From positions 668,268 through 732,267 of the forward strand of contig CAUJNA010001757.1 of the NCBI GenBank assembly GCA_963377175.1: DNA of 64,000 nucleotides, given 5' to 3'. This stretch comes from Effrenium voratum. Lineage: Eukaryota; Sar; Dinophyceae; Suessiales; Symbiodiniaceae. The translations under genes and the position numbers were made by a program. A model generated the notes under the pieces. That model was not told the origin of the DNA, did no database searches, and saw only the letters and a list, made by a program, of their open reading frames with translations. Of this stretch, positions 1 through 10,249 are shown one piece after another. Numbering within the stretch: the first letter of the stretch is position 1; every line of letters starts with the position of its first letter.

Positions 1-1074
1 CTGTCCGGCAGGAACATGTTCAGGCTTGCTCCTGAAGATCTGGCCCACGTCCAGGATGTAGTTCTCAGCGCTCGGAACAACAGGCACCTCCTCCGTTGAT
101 GGTAGTGCATAAAGTTGAGGTCGTGGTTTGTCCGAGCGAACCCAGCTTTTGATCTTCTTGTCGTAGATGTCCCCGGGACCAATGGCTTGCCACATCGCCT
201 TGGCATCTCGCTCGGCTGACTCATCAAACCAGAAGTTGACAAGGTTGGGGTCCTCCGTGTAGTGCAATCCAGCGCAGCGGGCACATTGTTCACCATCCCA
301 GTGATCATTGCCGCAGAAGAGGCACTAGAGCACAAGGGTGTCATGAGTATCTCCCGGTGGTGATGCTGTCTCCGGTGGCAAGGTCGCTTGAGGATCTGCG
401 TCGGGCCGTTGTGCTGATGAGGTTGACGCAGCGGAAGGAACTTCTCCACTTCTCGGATCGGGCCTATCTTCCTGCTTCGGCACTTCGCCGATTTCACTGT
501 CGTCTCTCTTGGCACCGCGGACGCCCGTCTCCATGTGGCCGCTCTGGCTGAACGTGCTAAGCAAGCGATCGGCAGGTTCGGGTAGAGGTCCTTCGGGTTG
601 CGTGAGCTTGTCCCACTCGATCTTATCCTCCAGCTTCTTCCAGACACCGTCACGTTGAACCCAGCTCGTGCGGTAGCGGAACTGATCCGCGCGCTCGGTC
701 ACACGAGTTGGCTGCCCATCGGGATCGAAGTACCAGCCGGCATCTGGATCCCGAGCACGAAGGTCCTCGATCTGCTTCAAGGAAAGGTCTGACTGGACGG
801 TGCCTCTCCGGCTCGAAGACGGTTGCTCTGATGCTGGAGCTAGTAGTGCTGGCATGGCTTGAGGTTCGAGTTGAGGAGGGGGAAGAGCAAGAAGTAGCTG
901 CGGCTCTTCTCCAGGTTGAACTTGTTCACCCATGCCGTCCAATATGGCACGGTCGTCTCCAGCATGTGGTGGTTGCCCACGATGGTCGAAAGCCATTGCG
1001 TGTTTCTGGGACAGGTCCTGCTCGCAGTCCTTGAGGGATTGCAGTTCCTGGCTGTTGGGCAACCAGATCTCTTC
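1..1074 (-). pseudogene. Copia integrase-RT linker with internal stop, runs off the window
   Basis: The frame 1062 to 325 is a hydrophilic Pro/Gln/Glu-rich linker of about 245 codons that continues the integrase after a one-base slip near 1075. It contains a WYFDPDGQPTRV stretch and a WVQRDGVWKKLEDK stretch. It meets a TAG at 327-325. Beyond the TAG the same frame stays open to position 1 and begins with a Cys cluster (CLFCGNDHWDGEQCARC) that could be a small zinc-binding element. In related elements the reverse transcriptase follows; here it would lie left of the window. Function beyond linker is unknown. Confidence 0.6.
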
Positions 1075-1996
1075 GCCCTCAATCCTCGGACTTGTTCACG
1101 AGAGACTTGAACGATCCTGCCCTGGTTCTTGCGAATCCAAACTGATCCAGTGGGTCCGGGATCCAGGCCGATGACCATGCCTTGCCGGTAGCCCTCGGTG
1201 GTGCCCTCGGAGTCCAACTGGCTCTTGACGCGGAAGTACGCCACCTTCTGACCGATCTCCAAGGGTCCTCTCCAAGGTCTCGATCTCCGCAAAATAGCCC
1301 GGCGAAGCTCGTCGCCCTGCTCGAGGTTGAGGTACTCGACCATGGCCTGATGACGAACAGCCTTGATCTCCCGCAGCTTGTCGCTGTCGCTGATCATCTG
1401 CTTGGCCTCGACGCTCTCAGGCTCAGACAGCAGGGCGCCTGGTATGCGTGGATTGCGGCCAAGCACCCACTGATATGGCGAAGCACCAGATCGCCGCATG
1501 AGAGAGTTCTTTGCTGCGCAAGACATCGTCACCAAGAGATCCATCTCCTCCCAGCCCGAAGCCGCGAACTGGTTGGTGAGGCGCCGCATGATCCACTTGA
1601 TGGACTGTCCATGCCGCTCGGCTTTTCCGAGTTGATAATGTGCGTCAGCTGGAACGAACCGGATGGCGACCCCCGACTGGGACATGAGGTTCTCGAAACT
1701 CCATCCCTTCATCGCACCCTTAGCATCCAGAAGGGCTTCGTCGGGTATGCCGTAGTATCTGAACCAGCCACGCACCAACTTCTCCACGACGTGCTTCTCC
1801 GAGCGGTCTTCTAGGCTCTCCACCACGTGGAACACCGTGGCGTCATCCAAGATGCTCAGGTAAGTGAAGGTTTCACCGTTGATGTCCTTCATGAAGATGA
1901 TGTCGATCATGATTCTGTCGTTGAAGCGTCTGGCCTGGTGCAGCTTGGCTGGCCTGGGTTGTCTTGGCGGTTTTGTCCGCTCGCACACTGCGCACG
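840..1996 (-). pseudogene. Retroviral-type integrase (rve core), copia Pol, frame-broken
   Basis: The open frame of 382 codons (1988-840) holds the integrase catalytic core. It shows Asp in MIDIIFMKD (residue 29 of the frame), Asp in LLDAKGAM (residue 88) and Glu in KAERHGQSIK (residue 124). Exactly 35 residues separate the second Asp and the Glu, the D,D(35)E signature of retroelement integrases that join element DNA to host DNA. Just upstream in the same frame is CAVC, the CC half of the HHCC zinc finger, but the preceding part is in another frame, so a slip near 1995-2000 breaks the finger. A second slip near 1075 ends the domain early (frame 840-1074 is out of register). The catalytic triad is intact although the gene is broken. 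Confidence 0.85.
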
Positions 1997-1998
1997 TT

Positions 1999-2526
1999 CT
2001 TCACCCACTTCGGCACAACGGAGTCCTGGAGCTCGGGGAAGCTGATGTCCTTGTAGCCCGGTTGCCAGGGCTTTGACTCAGCTTCATCAGGAAGATCCCG
2101 AGGTTGTTCCAGCTTCTCGTGCTTCTTCATGACCGCAGCTTCTGGTTGTTGATTCTGCTCAGCATCCAGACTGGAAGCAGGAGCCTCGCCGTAGGCGAAG
2201 ATGGCAACCTTCACCGGCACATCGAACTTGGCTCCGGGAGAACCCAGCACCAGCGCCACATCTTCGGCTTCCAGATCAATCTTGCCGTTGTCGTAAATGA
2301 GAGCTGCGGCACGATGCGAGATGTTCTTCTCGGACAGGAGTTGCTTCGGAAGGCGTCTCCTCTTAGGACTCCGCGCGATCTGCGCCAAGTGAAGGGTCCA
2401 TGGAACGAGGTGGTTGATCTGCTCATAGAAAGCCGTGCCCGGCTTCACCGCAGCGGCAGCTGCCACCTTGTCGACCAACCTCTCCTGGGCCGCTGGGTGA
2501 CGGGACCGGAGTGGAGCAATCCGCAA
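1999..2526 (-). pseudogene. Copia Pol segment between methyltransferase-like domain and integrase
   Basis: This open frame of about 175 codons reads toward the integrase and ends in FPELQDSVVPKWVKN, the part that normally precedes the CxxC of the integrase HHCC finger. I do not see the two expected His residues in a standard spacing. The rest is charged and not recognisable as a separate enzyme. The frame is one base out of register with both neighbours (breaks near 2520 and 1997), so it reads as part of one ancestral polyprotein rather than as a gene. Confidence 0.5.
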
Positions 2527-2639
2527 CGGTGGCTTCGGTCTACTTCCTGGACATTGACCGGGATCTGGAGGCCTGGCGGCCTCTGCTGAAAGAGGAACCG
2601 AGAGTCTCTTGGAAGGGCCTGCCGTTCATCTCCACGATC

Positions 2640-3290
2640 TCGCAGCTCGTGAAGAAGTCCTTGAACAACTGCGCGTGCTAGCTGTCGAGTGTAGACCTGG
2701 CCCCTCTTAGCGTTGGTGCTCATGCACACCTCATGCTCGTGGTTGCCATTGCAAGGCTTGGCGATCTTGTCCAGCACATAGGGCAAGTCCGAGCACCAGC
2801 CTGTCTTTCTTCAACAAGAGTCCTTGGCCTCCACGAAGTCCGAAGTTAAGGTCAGCACCTGGAAGGTTCATGATGGACATCACCTCTGGCTGTCTCCAGA
2901 AATCGGTGCCCCACGGGTTTTCCAGCAGGAAGTGACAACCTTCTTCATGAAGTTCTCGAATGGTGCGTGCCATCTCGCTCATAGGCAGCCTCTGTGTCTC
3001 GCGCAGAACTTGAAGTTCTTCCTTGGTGTAGTTGAGGTAGTTGATGTGGGACCAGGGGTCGCATCTGATTTCCCAGATCGTGAGGAAAGGCCGACGGGCC
3101 TTGAGTAGATCTCGTAGACGTGCGTGATCTCGCCGTGACTCCAAAAGGATGCCGTGCACCTGGTCGACTGGTTGTAGAGCTCGAAGTCCTTGTTGAAGCG
3201 CCTCTGCGGTTATGTTCCCAAAGCCAGCATAGATCTCGACGACGTCCACTTGATGCCGCCGACGATGTCGAACTCCAGTCAACCACTGCC
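2640..3290 (-). pseudogene. Methyltransferase-like domain carried by the copia element
   Basis: The main frame (3444-2731) contains VEIYAGFGNIT (about 3243), like the SAM-binding motif I of C5-cytosine DNA methyltransferases, then CDPWSHIN where a PC-type motif IV might be, then LLENPWGTDFW (about 2922), which resembles the ENV/ENP motif VI. After a slip near 2790 the other frame continues with PYVLDKIAKPCNGNHEHEV and QVYTRQLARAVVQGL, consistent with the C-terminal part. Acquisition of C5-methyltransferase domains by dinoflagellate copia elements is known; assignment here rests on motif likeness. The expected catalytic Cys is not in a normal PC context (it reads CDPWS), so activity is doubtful. 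It could instead be a structural relative without enzymatic function. Confidence 0.55.
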
Positions 3291-4125
3291 TGACCACCTT
3301 TGCCTCGGTGGCGTGGATATCCAGAAGTTGACGTACTTGGCCTAGAAGTCGTTGACGTGTGCCTTCCCGCAGAACAAAACTGCCTCGGTCTTCTTGATGA
3401 AGAGGTGCATCAGCAGAGCCACGTAGTGTGCGCATTGGGCTCATTCGACGTGCAGAGGATTTTCTGCCACCTCTATGCCCGCCAGCGGATCGGTCTCGCT
3501 CTCCTCGTTCCTGAAGGGGCCCTTCTCGGTCTCCTCCGAGTTGCCGTGCCAGTTGTTCAGGTCGTCGAAGTCCTCAAGCACGTCCATCATCTCCTCGTCC
3601 CCCTCGTCGTCGAGGGCGGTCTCCTTGGGCAGGTTCTTGAAGGTCAGGGGCATGTGGTATCCGTAGCCCACGGGTTGTCGTAGACCCTCTCTTGCTCTCG
3701 CTCTCCGATCCCGAGCTGCTTGGGCTTCGGCATGCTCCTTGGGGGTTCGGACATCTTGCCATCCAGGAGTTCGCTGCTTGTTCGAAGTCCGCCTGCTCGT
3801 AGTGGACGCCGTAGTTTTCGGCCGTGGCTGCAAAGGCGCCGATGGCGGCTGTAAGCCAGCCAAGGATCCTCGGGATCCTGCTTTTGGAGCGACTCCGTTC
3901 GTGGTCTTGGTGATGTAGATGAACTCCATCAGGTGCGTCAGGAGGTTCCTCCAACTCAGCCACTGCCATGGCAACTGATCGGTCCGAGGCATATGGAGGT
4001 GGTCTAGCGGGTTGCGATGTCACCTGCAATTCAGCTGTGGGCAACACAGCTGCATGTGGACTCCATGCATCAGTTCCTTTCACGACTGTCAGGTGGCCAT
4101 GCAAAAGCTTGAGAAGGCCACTCAT
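3291..4125 (-). pseudogene. Copia polyprotein linker between protease and methyltransferase-like domain
   Basis: Two overlapping frames (4125-3574 and 3992-3441) share the coding signal and must be joined by a slip. They give a Pro/Ser-rich then acidic region (DDEGDEEMMDVLEDFDDLNN) with a GYGYHMPLTFKNLPKET stretch. Past the stop at 3441 the same frame still looks coding (HYVALLMHLFIKKTEAVL) before another stop near 3345. No catalytic motif is seen. This is the usual low-complexity connector of this element type. Confidence 0.5.
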
Positions 4126-6262
4126 CTATGCGTATTGCTAAATGTCCACATGGTGACAACAGCAAAGGTGAGCTTGTGGAAAGGGCCGTGAAATGCATCA
4201 CACCTGTCACGAGGTTGGGGATGGCACCGAGGGTCACGAAGGCTGGTCGACTGAACAAGGCGGGTGCGTTCTCTTCTACCAAGCTGATGCCCAAGACTGT
4301 CATGACATTCCCGATGCCCGAAGGATAAACCCATCTCTCACAACTGGGAACCGCCGCATTGGGTCCAAATGAAAACTGACACTTCTCGGGGCACATGTAA
4401 GGCTTGTAGGGGAGCACCTCCTGTTGCCTCCGTTCATGCCAAGCTCGACCTGCCACCTGACGCTGACAACCAGTATCTGCAATCATGTACGAAGAATCCC
4501 GGCTGGCATGCTGCAAAAGCACCTTGGGGTTCTGGGGGACGCCCTCGAAGAAACAACCTTGGTACAACATCTCCCGGAACGGCTTGTGCTCGGGGTCATC
4601 CTGCAAACCAGAAACCAACTCGGGGGCCGCAAAGCCATCCGTTTTGCTCGCAGATGCAGAGGCCGTCCAGCTTGTGGCCATGCCATCCGAATCCAACACC
4701 ATGCCAGAAGTTGTCAACTGGGCGGAATGCGTTGAAAATCTTGGGCACTCTTTGAGCCAGTGGCTTGGAGAGCCACAGCCCAAGCACAACGAATCTCGCA
4801 GCCGCCTTTGCTGCTGCTCCAAATTGCCCTTGGTGGGCATGGGGCTGGGTTTTCCAAAGCCCTTGCCGCCGCCTTTGGCGGGTTTTCCCTTGCCGTCGAA
4901 CTTGCCCTTGCTGAAGCCCGGCTGCTTGCCCCGGCCTTTGCCCTTTCCTTTCTTGCCCTTGGAGTCACCTCGTCCCTTAGGCTGGTAGTAGCCGCGGGCT
5001 TTGGTGATGTCAGCCAGCTGCCTGCTCGTGACCGTCAGGTTCTCGACTGCTGCGGCCAAAGCATCAAACACACCTGCATCACCAGCTGAAGCATCGACCT
5101 TGCCGTCGGGCTCCGCAGGGGCCTCCGGCTCTTCTTCCCCGTCGTACTCATAGTTCTCAAGGTCGTCATCGCCGTTGTGATCGTCGGGAAACTCGTGGTA
5201 GGGCTCGTTCTCCGGGATCCCGTAGGTCTCATCCATGTCCCAACCACCAGTCTCCTCCTCCGTGACGTAGTCGGTGTTCCACACCTTGAACCTGGCAGAG
5301 ATGCGGTTGCGAGGCCTCATAGACGAAGGGGCTGAGGACGCATTGGTGTGCCTCCTCCTCGACTTGTTGGGCACCCCGGTCACACTCATCCCTGGCGGAT
5401 ACTGCACCTTGATCGCGTCCAGGATAGGCTTCATGAGGCACTTGTTCCCGGCAGCCAACAACAAAGCCGATGTCGATCGTTCATCCAAACGTAGACCATC
5501 AAGAAGCTTGATGACTCGCGCCTCCTCGGGGTAGGCCGGCACCCGGTTGTCCTGCAACTTGCGCTCCAGCAACCTGAAGCGCCGTGTGAAAGCCGTCACC
5601 GACTCTCCTTGAAGACGCCCAACCGACTCAAACTCCCTGATCACGCCGCCCTGCCGGAACAGCTCTTTCTCGCCGAAGGACTCTTCCAAGTCTTGCAGTA
5701 GACGATCCAGTCCTTCGTCATGGTCGAAGCGCTCATCATCGACTTCCTCAAATTCCAGCTCTGCTTCAGCACGAAGTTGTTCGCGAGCGCGTAGGGCCTG
5801 TTCTCGAGCCGGCAAGAAGTCCCGGGTGATGCGAACCCACCTCATCAGTCGCTTCTTGTAGTGTCTGAGGCAGTACGGGTCCGTGTCGATGTCACCATCA
5901 AAGACAGGCGCAGGTGGAACCTGGCCTGACCGCCATTTCTTCTCAGCGCCGCTGTTCCTGGTTCCAGAACCTCGGCGCCCTCGTCGCCTCTGGGAAGAGG
6001 TCGTACCCTGAGAGTGGTTCTCCTCGCTGCCGCGGGGCTCCTCGAGGTTGTCGTCCTTCTCCAAGGGTTCACCTGCAAAGTCGCCGTCAGGCAGCTCTTC
6101 CTCCTGGTCCTCCGGGATGTCCTGGGCATCCCCGTCTCCGTCTTCTTGGTGGTCACCACCAGGCGAGCCGTCTCCGTCTCCAGCCTGGCCTGCAGCGCCA
6201 TAGAGGTCCTTGTCGAAGAAGAAGTCCATGTCGGCTGCGCGCTGGGAGCGCCACCTGCTCAA
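4070..6262 (-). CDS. Gag-protease polyprotein of copia-like element
   Basis: This is the longest non-repetitive open frame of the window (730 codons). Residues 21-80 are very acidic. Residues 125-290 are a helical gag core (FRQGGVIREFESVGRLQGES, then FTRRFRLLERKL). Residues 428-470 are a Lys/Gly-rich RNA-binding tract. A zinc knuckle follows, C493-X2-C496-X4-H501-X4-C506 (CLGCGSPSHWLKEC). IADTGCQRQVAG at 594-605 carries the D-T-G of the retropepsin active site. Gag would package the element RNA and the protease would cut the polyprotein. The start is uncertain: Met1 lies four bases from the putative primer site, so Met12 (6229) may be the true start. The frame is intact, unlike the rest of the element. 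Confidence 0.85.
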   Translation of the reverse strand: MSRWRSQRAADMDFFFDKDLYGAAGQAGDGDGSPGGDHQEDGDGDAQDIPEDQEEELPDGDFAGEPLEKDDNLEEPRGSEENHSQGTTSSQRRRGRRGSGTRNSGAEKKWRSGQVPPAPVFDGDIDTDPYCLRHYKKRLMRWVRITRDFLPAREQALRAREQLRAEAELEFEEVDDERFDHDEGLDRLLQDLEESFGEKELFRQGGVIREFESVGRLQGESVTAFTRRFRLLERKLQDNRVPAYPEEARVIKLLDGLRLDERSTSALLLAAGNKCLMKPILDAIKVQYPPGMSVTGVPNKSRRRHTNASSAPSSMRPRNRISARFKVWNTDYVTEEETGGWDMDETYGIPENEPYHEFPDDHNGDDDLENYEYDGEEEPEAPAEPDGKVDASAGDAGVFDALAAAVENLTVTSRQLADITKARGYYQPKGRGDSKGKKGKGKGRGKQPGFSKGKFDGKGKPAKGGGKGFGKPSPMPTKGNLEQQQRRLRDSLCLGCGSPSHWLKECPRFSTHSAQLTTSGMVLDSDGMATSWTASASASKTDGFAAPELVSGLQDDPEHKPFREMLYQGCFFEGVPQNPKVLLQHASRDSSYMIADTGCQRQVAGRAWHERRQQEVLPYKPYMCPEKCQFSFGPNAAVPSCERWVYPSGIGNVMTVLGISLVEENAPALFSRPAFVTLGAIPNLVTGVMHFTALSTSSPLLLSPCGHLAIRIDEWPSQAFAWPPDSRERN

Positions 6263-6265
6263 CCA

Positions 6266-6278
6266 GCTGTCGCTACCA
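6266..6278 (-). promoter_or_regulatory. Putative primer-binding site of the first copia element
   Basis: The minus strand reads TGGTAGCGACAGC. TGGTAGC is what pairs with a tRNA 3' end of type GCTACCA, as in many eukaryotic initiator Met tRNAs; the remaining bases fit poorly. It begins one base after a CA that could end the LTR. The second element has a better version of the same site. Confidence 0.4.
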
Positions 6279-6279
6279 A

Positions 6280-6467
6280 TGCCACTGGCTCACTGCGGAG
6301 TCTGGAATCCCTGGGCCTGAGCAAACGGGCGATCCTCAGGGCGCAGCTCCTTTTCATTGCATGCTATGAGTCCCACCACTTGATCCGTGGTGGCAAACGA
6401 TGAATGGGCGCTTATGCCTGAGGCCATGTTGTGAAAGGGCCTGAAAGGCTCATGCAGAATGTCACCA
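6280..6467 (-). repeat. Putative 5' LTR of the first copia element
   Basis: On the minus strand this 188-bp stretch can start with TG (6467-6466) and end with CA (6281-6280), just before the primer site, and the 33-bp satellite starts immediately outside it. It contains a perfect 7-bp stem with 7-base loop (6373-6379 pairing 6387-6393). The partner LTR is outside the window, so the boundaries are inferred only. Confidence 0.4.
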
Positions 6468-6469
6468 AG

Positions 6470-9192
6470 CCCTGAATCCCAAAAATGCGATTAAATCCAA
6501 AATCACGAATCCCGAAAATATGATTCAATCCCCAATCCAGAATCCCGATCCCGAAAGTGCGAGTAAATCCCGACCGCTGAATCCCAAAAATGTGATTACA
6601 TCCCGAATCACGAATCCCGAAAATGTGATTAATTCCCGAATCCTGAATCCCGAAAATGTGATTAAATCCCGAATCCTGAATCCCGAAAATGTGACTAATT
6701 CCATTTAAATCCCGAATTACGAAAAAACCCAAATCCTGAATCCCGAATATGCGATTAAATCCCAAATCCCCAATCCCGAGAATGCGATTACATCCCGAAC
6801 CCTGAATCCCGAAAATGCGATTAAATCCCGAATCCCGAATCCCGAAAAAGCGATTAAATCCCGAATCCCGAGTCCCGAAAATGTACTTAAATCCGGAATC
6901 CTGAATTCCGAAAATGTGATTAATTAAATCCATTCAAATCCCGAATCGCGAATCTCGAAAAAGCAACTAAATCCCGACCGCTGAATCCCAAAAATGTGAT
7001 TTAATCCATTTAAACCCCGAATCACAAATCCCGAAAATGCGATTAAATCCCGAATCCTGAATTCCGAAAATGTGATTAATTAAATCCATTCAAATCCCGA
7101 ATCGCGAATCTCGAAAAAGCAACTAAATCCCGACCGCTGAATCCCAAAAAGTGTGATTTAATCCATTTAAACCCCGAATCACAAATCCCGAAAATGCGAT
7201 TAAATCCCGAATCCTGAATTCCGAAAATGTGATTAAACCCCGAATAACAAATCCCGAAAATGTGAATAAATCCCGAATCCTGAATCCCGAATCCTGAATC
7301 CTGAAAATGTGATTAAATCCCGCATCACGAATCCCGAAAATGTGATTAAATCCCGAATCCTGAATCCCAAAAATGTAATTAAATCCATTGAAATCCCGAA
7401 TCAGGAATCCAGAAAACGAGATTAAATCCCAAGCAAAAATGCGATTAAATCCCAAATCACGAAAATATGATTCAATCCCCAATCCAGAATCCCGATCCCG
7501 AAAATGTGATTAATTCCCGAACCCTGAAAAACGAAAATGTGGTTAAATCCCAAATCCCGAATCCCGAAAATGTACTTAAATCCGGAATCCTGAATTCCGA
7601 AAATGTGACTAATTCCGTTTAAACCCCGAATTACGATGAAATCCCGAATCCCGAAAATGTGATTAAATCCCGAATCCCGAGTCCCGAAAATGTACTTAAA
7701 TCCGATATCCTGAATTCCGAAAATGTGATTAATTAAATCCATTCAAATCCCGAATCGCGAATCTCGAAAAAGCAACTAAATCCCGACCGCTGAATCCCAA
7801 AAATGTGATTTAATCCATTTAAACCCCGAATCACAAATCCCGAAAATGCGATTAAATCCCGAATCCTGAATTCCGAAAATGTGATTAAATCCCGAATAAC
7901 AAATCCCGAAAATGTGAATAAATCCCGCATCACGAATCCCGAAAATGTGATTAAATCCCGAATCCTGAATCCTAAAAATGTAATTAAATCCATTGAAATC
8001 CCGAATCAGGAATCCCGAAAATGAGATTAAATCCCAAGCCCTGAATCCCACAACTGGGATTAAATCCCAAATCACGAAAATATGATTCAATCCCCAATCC
8101 AGAATCCCGATCCCGAAAATGTGATTAATTCCCGAACCCTGAAAAACGAAAATGTGGTTAAATCCCGAATCCCGAATCCCGAAAAAGCGATTAATTCCCG
8201 AATCGAGTCCCGAAAATGTACTTAAATCCGGAATCCTGAATTCCGAAAATGTGACTAATTCCATTTAAACCCCGAATTACGATGAAATCCCGAGTCCTGA
8301 ATCTCGAAAATGTGATTAAATCCCATATCCCGAATCCGGAGAATGCGATTACATCCCGAACCCTGAATGCCGAAAATGAGATTAAATCCCGAATCCTGAA
8401 TCCCGAAAATGTCATTAAATCTAAATAAATCGAATCACGAATCCCGAAAATTAGGTTAAATCCCAGATGCTCAATCCCGAAAATGTGATTAAATCCATTT
8501 ACATCCCAAATCACGAATCCCGATTAATCCCGAACCCTGAATCCCGAGAATGTGATTAAATCCGAACCCTGAATCCCGCAATTGTGACTAAATCCCGAAT
8601 CACGCTTCCCGAAAATGCGTTTAAATCCCGAAACTTGAATCCCGAAGATGTGATGAAATCCAAATAGATCCCGAATCACGAATCCCGAGAATGTGTTAAA
8701 ATCCCGAACCCCGAATCCCGAAAATATGATTATATCCATTCAAACCCCGAATCACGAATCCTGAAAAAGCGATTAAATCCTGAATCCTGAATCCCGAAAA
8801 CGTGATTAAATCTCAAACCCCGAATCCCGAGAATGTGATTAAATCCCAAATCCCGAAAATGCGATTAAATCCATTTAAGGCCCGAATCACGAATCCCGAA
8901 AATGAAATTACATCCCGAATAACGAATCCCGAAAGTGCGAGTAAATCCCGAATCCTTAATCCCGAAAATGTGTTTAATCCATTTAAATCCCGAATCACGA
9001 ATCCCGAAAAAGCGATAAAACCATGAAACCCGAATCCCGAAAAATGTGATTAAATCCAGAATCACGAATCCCGAGAATGTGTTTAAATCCCGAACCCTGA
9101 ATCCCGAAAATGTGAGTATATCAATTTGACTCCCGAATCACGAATCCCGAAAAAGCGAATAAATCCCGAGAGCTGAATCCCGAAAATGTGAT
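6470..9192. repeat. 33-bp AATCCCGAATC satellite, block 1
   Basis: About 2.7 kb is built of variants of AAATCCCGAATCC, TGAATCCCGAAAATG, TGATT in series, with a basic period of 33 bp and many short or doubled units. There is higher-order structure: a unit starting GATTAATTAAATCC recurs at about 6918, 7074 and 7728, and a ~94-bp segment at 7452 recurs almost unchanged at 8070, so ~620-650 bp blocks were duplicated. Because 33 is divisible by three, the minus strand gives long frames with an 11-residue period (DSGFNHIFGIR). I read these as by-products. Confidence 0.9.
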
Positions 9193-9229
9193 CCCTAGAG
9201 ATCGAAAATAGTTTTTCGCCTCGGCCCCA

Positions 9230-10240
9230 AAGGGGCCAAGGCGCTCAGATCTCTTCTCCAAAGAGAATCTTCGCTTTTGCCGGCCCGCCCCCCCCGCCCC
9301 CCACCCATGTCGGCTGGCCCAAAATCCTGTTCGGCGGGCCTTGAAATTTTCGGGGTTCGTCGGCGTCCATCTCCATGGGTCCATTTTTGTCGATTGCTCC
9401 TGAAAAGTATGACCTCCTGCTGGCCAGGCCTGTCTGACGTGTCTGAGACTAGGCTCAGGCCCAGCCCAACCAGCAACCCGCCTGCTGGCCAGGCCTGCCA
9501 GCCCAGCCCACCCAGCCTCAGGCCCAAGCTTGTCTAGCCCAACCAGCAACTTGCCCAAGCACGGTTCCAAGTCATCCAGCAAGCCCAGCCCAGCCTGCCA
9601 GCCCAAACCCCGGTGCAGCACCCAGCCAGGTGTGCCAAGGTCAGGTTTGTCTAACGTGTCTGAGACTGGCCTCATGCCAACGACCAGTCTCACGTGTCTG
9701 AGACTGGTCTCAAGCTATGCCAGCTACTAAGCCAACTAGCGTCTAGCCCAGCCCAGTCCGCCTGCTGGCCAGGTCAGGCCCAGCCCAGCCATAGCCCAGC
9801 CCCCTCAGTGCGGCTGCCCAGCCCGCCGTAAACTAGCTTCAGGCCCAGCTCAACCAGCAACCCACGCAAGCAAGGGCCAGCCAAGCTGCCCGAGACTAGC
9901 TCCAGGCCCAGCGCAGGCTTCCAACCAGGCGAGGCCGGCTTGTCTGACTTGTCTGGGGCCAGCTTCGGGCCCAGCCCAACCAGCAACCCGCGCGAGCAAG
10001 CCACAGCCCAGCCATTCAAGACTGGCTTCAGGCCAGCCCAACCAGCCACCCGCCCTAGCCCGCCCTGCCCAGGCCCCAGGCGCACTTCCCCAACCCATCA
10101 ATTGGCCCAACGTGCCCCAGCCCTTCACTCCGGCTGCCCAAGCAGCGCAGCCCAAGCTGGCCAGCCCTAGTCTGAGCAAGCAACCCACTCAAGCACGGCC
10201 TACCCCAGCTCCCCTTCGCTTCGGCCCCCAGCCCACAGCT
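9230..10240. repeat. Irregular CCCAGCCCAACCAGC-rich repeat
   Basis: GC-rich sequence with many copies of GGCCCAGCCCAACCAGCAA at uneven spacing (for example near 9450, 9840 and 9965) and three copies of CGTGTCTGAGACT (near 9437, 9655 and 9690), the last inside an imperfect palindrome GAGACTGGTCTC. Long frames on both strands are rich in Pro/Ala/Gly/Trp and follow from composition. No gene is supported. Confidence 0.75.
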
Positions 10241-10249
10241 GTTTGAAGG

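Larger units (their letters stand above)
1..6467 (-). mobile_element. Ty1/copia-like LTR retrotransposon, 5' two thirds, degraded
   Basis: Read on the minus strand the order is putative LTR, primer site, gag with zinc knuckle, aspartic protease, methyltransferase-like domain, integrase and an integrase-RT linker that runs off the left edge. Integrase before the (unseen) reverse transcriptase is the copia order. The coding path changes frame near 4.1, 3.3, 2.79, 2.52, 1.99 and 1.08 kb and has in-frame stops near 3.44, 3.35 and 0.33 kb, so this copy is not autonomous as read. It abuts the 33-bp satellite at 6.47 kb. A missed programmed frameshift could explain one break but not all of them. Confidence 0.85.

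Noticed and set aside
6470..9192. CRISPR array
   Set aside because: Units are contiguous and degenerate without unique spacers, and the surrounding DNA is eukaryotic.
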